From the NCBI GenBank assembly GCA_947178145.1, contig CAMWXE010000059.1, positions 1 to 34,309 of the forward strand: a stretch of DNA of 34,309 nucleotides. The letters are read 5' to 3'. This document shows, piece by piece, positions 32,780 to 34,309 of this stretch. This DNA comes from an uncultured Lachnospiraceae bacterium (GTDB lineage Bacteria; Bacillota; Clostridia; Lachnospirales; Lachnospiraceae). The translations under genes and the position numbers were made by a program. Each line of letters begins with the position of its first letter. Position 1 is the first letter of the stretch. The notes beneath the pieces are model-generated. The model worked only from the letters and a program-made list of their open reading frames with translations. It had not been told where the DNA came from and made no database searches.

Positions 32780-32880
32780 ATTTCACTTCATACTTGTTGG
32801 ATTTCCGACATCGCTCCGGCAGGTTTGGAGACCATGGGAGCAGGTCTTCCAGAAAATCTCTGGCGCGGTCTACGGTGCTG
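32778..32880 (-). pseudogene. C-terminal remnant of an IS66-type transposase
   Basis: About 34 codons on the minus strand read VSNSTVDRARDFLEDLLPWS followed by PNLPERCRKSNKYEVK and a stop. The pattern LLPWSxxLPExCRK is the usual end of IS66-family TnpC transposases. An in-frame stop lies just upstream, so only this tail is left. Its stop overlaps the terminator of the 55-bp repeat. The family call comes from the motif alone. Confidence 0.6.
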
Positions 32881-33003
32881 TTGCTTACCGATTAGGACTA
32901 GTCAAATGAAGATTAAGCAAAATGTAATGGAATTGTGAGTGTGCTTGTGGTAAAATAACGTCATTGTACAATTCAACAAATCGAAGTTTAAGGAGAAAGC
33001 AAA

Positions 33004-34089
33004 ATGAAAAATCTAATCATTCCGCCCAAATTGAACGAGGGTGATACAGTAGCATTTATTTCAATTTCAGGTGGCCGTGCCGGGGATGAAGATATGATTC
33101 CCCGGTATATGCTGGGTAAAAGGAGATTCGAAAAAATCTTTAATGTAAAAGTTGTTGAAACTCCCAATGCGCTTAGAGGGAGCGAGTATCTTTATGAGCA
33201 TCCTGAGAAAAGAGCCGAGGATTTGATGTGGGCTTTGAAGGATGATTCCATCAAAGGGATTATCTGTAATCAGGGTGGAGATGATTCCTATCGTGTTCTT
33301 CCGTATATTGATTCGCAGGTCATTCATGATCATCCCAAGGTATTTATGGGTTTTTCCGATATTGCTACATGGATGGCTGTTTTTGCATATGCAGGCGTCC
33401 GTGCTTATTACGGTCCCACTGTTCTGACCCCACTCGCACAGCCAGGGAAACTTGATGAGTATACGGAAGCGGCAATCAGACGGACATTATTTTCAAATGA
33501 GGTAATCGGCGAAATTAAACCTGCGGAAAAGAACACACCGATTGACTGGACTACAACATACACCGTCAAAGAGGGATCGAAAGAAGTTCAATATGAACGC
33601 TTTTTGGATAATGATGAGATTGATGATCCGAAAGATATAATTCCCTGGACACCCGGAACCGGCTACAAGGTATTGCAGGGGGCCGGAAGGGTCAGAGGCC
33701 ATGTTATCGCGGTTTGCGGAGGCCCTCTTTGGCAGATAATGGGAACGAAGTATTTCCCCGGTCCCGATATATGGGAAGATTCCATTATCGCGTTGGAACA
33801 CGATAGCATTTACGGCAGTAAATTAGCCGGATTACATCAACTTCGTGCATTTGCCGCGGCCGGAGTTTTTGATAAGGCGAAAGCTGTGATCACAGGCCCT
33901 CTGGATAAGGACAATGAGGAAACAATCATAAAGGTTATCTGTAAGGAAGTTCACAGACCGGACATGGTCATATTGGAAAATGTGGATTACATTCACAGAA
34001 CGCCTATGACTATACTTCCTACCGGGGCGTGGATGGAGATAGACTGTGACGTTCCGAGAATAGAAATACTCGAATCAGGAGTATCATAA
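33004..34089 (+). CDS. S66-family peptidase (MccF/LD-carboxypeptidase-like)
   Basis: A 361-residue serine peptidase of the S66 family, whose members cut LD-bonds of peptidoglycan peptides (LdcA) or hydrolyse microcin C and related aminoacyl-nucleotides (MccF). The catalytic triad is visible: Ser118 in MGFSDIATW, Glu265 in IALEHDS and His331 in DYIHRTPMTILPTGA. The long insertion around residues 170-225 and the overall length suit the MccF-like branch better than short LdcA. No signal peptide is present. AAGGAGAAAGCAAA before the ATG fixes the start. The gene is flanked by two copies of a 55-bp repeat and by an IS66 remnant, suggesting mobile acquisition. Confidence 0.88.
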   Translation: MKNLIIPPKLNEGDTVAFISISGGRAGDEDMIPRYMLGKRRFEKIFNVKVVETPNALRGSEYLYEHPEKRAEDLMWALKDDSIKGIICNQGGDDSYRVLPYIDSQVIHDHPKVFMGFSDIATWMAVFAYAGVRAYYGPTVLTPLAQPGKLDEYTEAAIRRTLFSNEVIGEIKPAEKNTPIDWTTTYTVKEGSKEVQYERFLDNDEIDDPKDIIPWTPGTGYKVLQGAGRVRGHVIAVCGGPLWQIMGTKYFPGPDIWEDSIIALEHDSIYGSKLAGLHQLRAFAAAGVFDKAKAVITGPLDKDNEETIIKVICKEVHRPDMVILENVDYIHRTPMTILPTGAWMEIDCDVPRIEILESGVS

Positions 34090-34140
34090 TACTGGGTAAG
34101 AGCATCCAAGGGAAAGAATGGGGTGCGATAGTTAGGTGAA

Positions 34141-34257
34141 CCTACAAGACTGTTACGACACTTACAGAATCAGTACTTGAAGATGAAGGTATGCACGTCT
34201 TTGAATGGTGGGGCGGTGAATATCGTCTGTTAGCTGAACTTATTGCAGAAATGGAGT
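34141..34257 (+). pseudogene. C-terminal remnant of an unidentified gene
   Basis: An open frame without start reads TVTTLTESVLEDEGMHVFEW, then WGGEYRLLAELIAEME and TAA at 34255-34257. It begins after a stop at about 34140. It is protein-like but I cannot name the family. The second copy of the 55-bp repeat starts at its stop codon. Confidence 0.4.
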
Positions 34258-34309
34258 AAACGGTAAAACACGAGTACCTATACAAAATAGGAGCAAACCT
34301 GTATGATGG
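34255..34309 (+). repeat. 55-bp direct repeat, copy 2 (cut by the window end)
   Basis: Matches 32703-32757 at 51 of 55 positions and runs off the window. If it continues like copy 1, a terminator hairpin follows outside the window. The two copies bracket the IS66 remnant, the S66 peptidase gene and the remnant at 34141-34257. Confidence 0.85.

Noticed and set aside
13621..34309. One composite resistance transposon covering the efflux, nucleotidyltransferase and hydrolase genes
   Set aside because: No matching terminal repeats, transposase or integrase flank these genes, and base composition does not change clearly at their borders.

Overview
The window looks like chromosomal DNA of an anaerobic, spore-forming Firmicute of the Clostridia, most likely Lachnospiraceae. 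This rests on a SpmA spore-maturation protein, an oxygen-sensitive NrdG-type radical SAM activase, strong AGGAGG ribosome binding sites, LytTR/GHKL signalling, and several short palindromic repeats and AAA-ATPase/PD-(D/E)XK families that are common in gut Lachnospiraceae. No rRNA, tRNA, CRISPR array or prophage was seen. The organism assignment is inference from protein families.

Layout. (1) 1-3000: a GNAT acetyltransferase, an unrecognised 368-residue protein and, on the other strand, a FlxA-like coiled-coil protein. (2) 3110-7025: a LytTR response regulator/GHKL histidine kinase pair, divergent from a secreted CAP-domain protein that has a near-consensus sigma-A promoter. (3) 7200-12230: a scarred accessory region. 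It holds an intact AAA_14/DUF4143 ATPase coupled by a 4-base overlap to an aldo/keto reductase, a MITE-like element with a perfect 8-bp target duplication, and three decayed genes that keep both ends but have lost their middles. (4) 12296-19145: probable resistance and stress genes. An MFS efflux pump is preceded by a 12-residue leader peptide and mutually exclusive hairpins. Then come an aminoglycoside nucleotidyltransferase-like protein, a serine beta-lactamase-like hydrolase, a DUF6483 protein behind a short promoter-terminator unit, a GNAT, and an AAA/PD-(D/E)XK protein. (5) 19344-22701: an ECF sigma, membrane protein, ABC ATPase and permease operon with overlapping genes, divergent from a large lipoprotein with three DxDxDG-type motifs. 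(6) 25084-30965: a nuclease remnant interrupted by a hairpin, a divergent ornithine carbamoyltransferase paralogue, a DEDDh exonuclease, a DD-carboxypeptidase, NrdG and SpmA. (7) 30966-34309: repeats. A palindromic element and an Rpn-type nuclease lie between spmA and a degenerate copy of its 3' end. An IS66 transposase remnant and an S66 (MccF/LD-carboxypeptidase) gene lie between two copies of a 55-bp repeat.

The most noteworthy items are the probable ribosome-mediated attenuator of the MFS pump (13588-13781), the structured leader or small RNA at 16143-16250, the MITE at 10259-10419 with intact 8-bp target duplication plus related ends elsewhere, the recurrent loss of gene middles, and the repeat architecture around spmA and the S66 peptidase. 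No single new multi-gene defence system could be demonstrated. Six loci of P-loop ATPase and/or PD-(D/E)XK type lie in 25 kb, and this is the closest thing to an unexplained system here.
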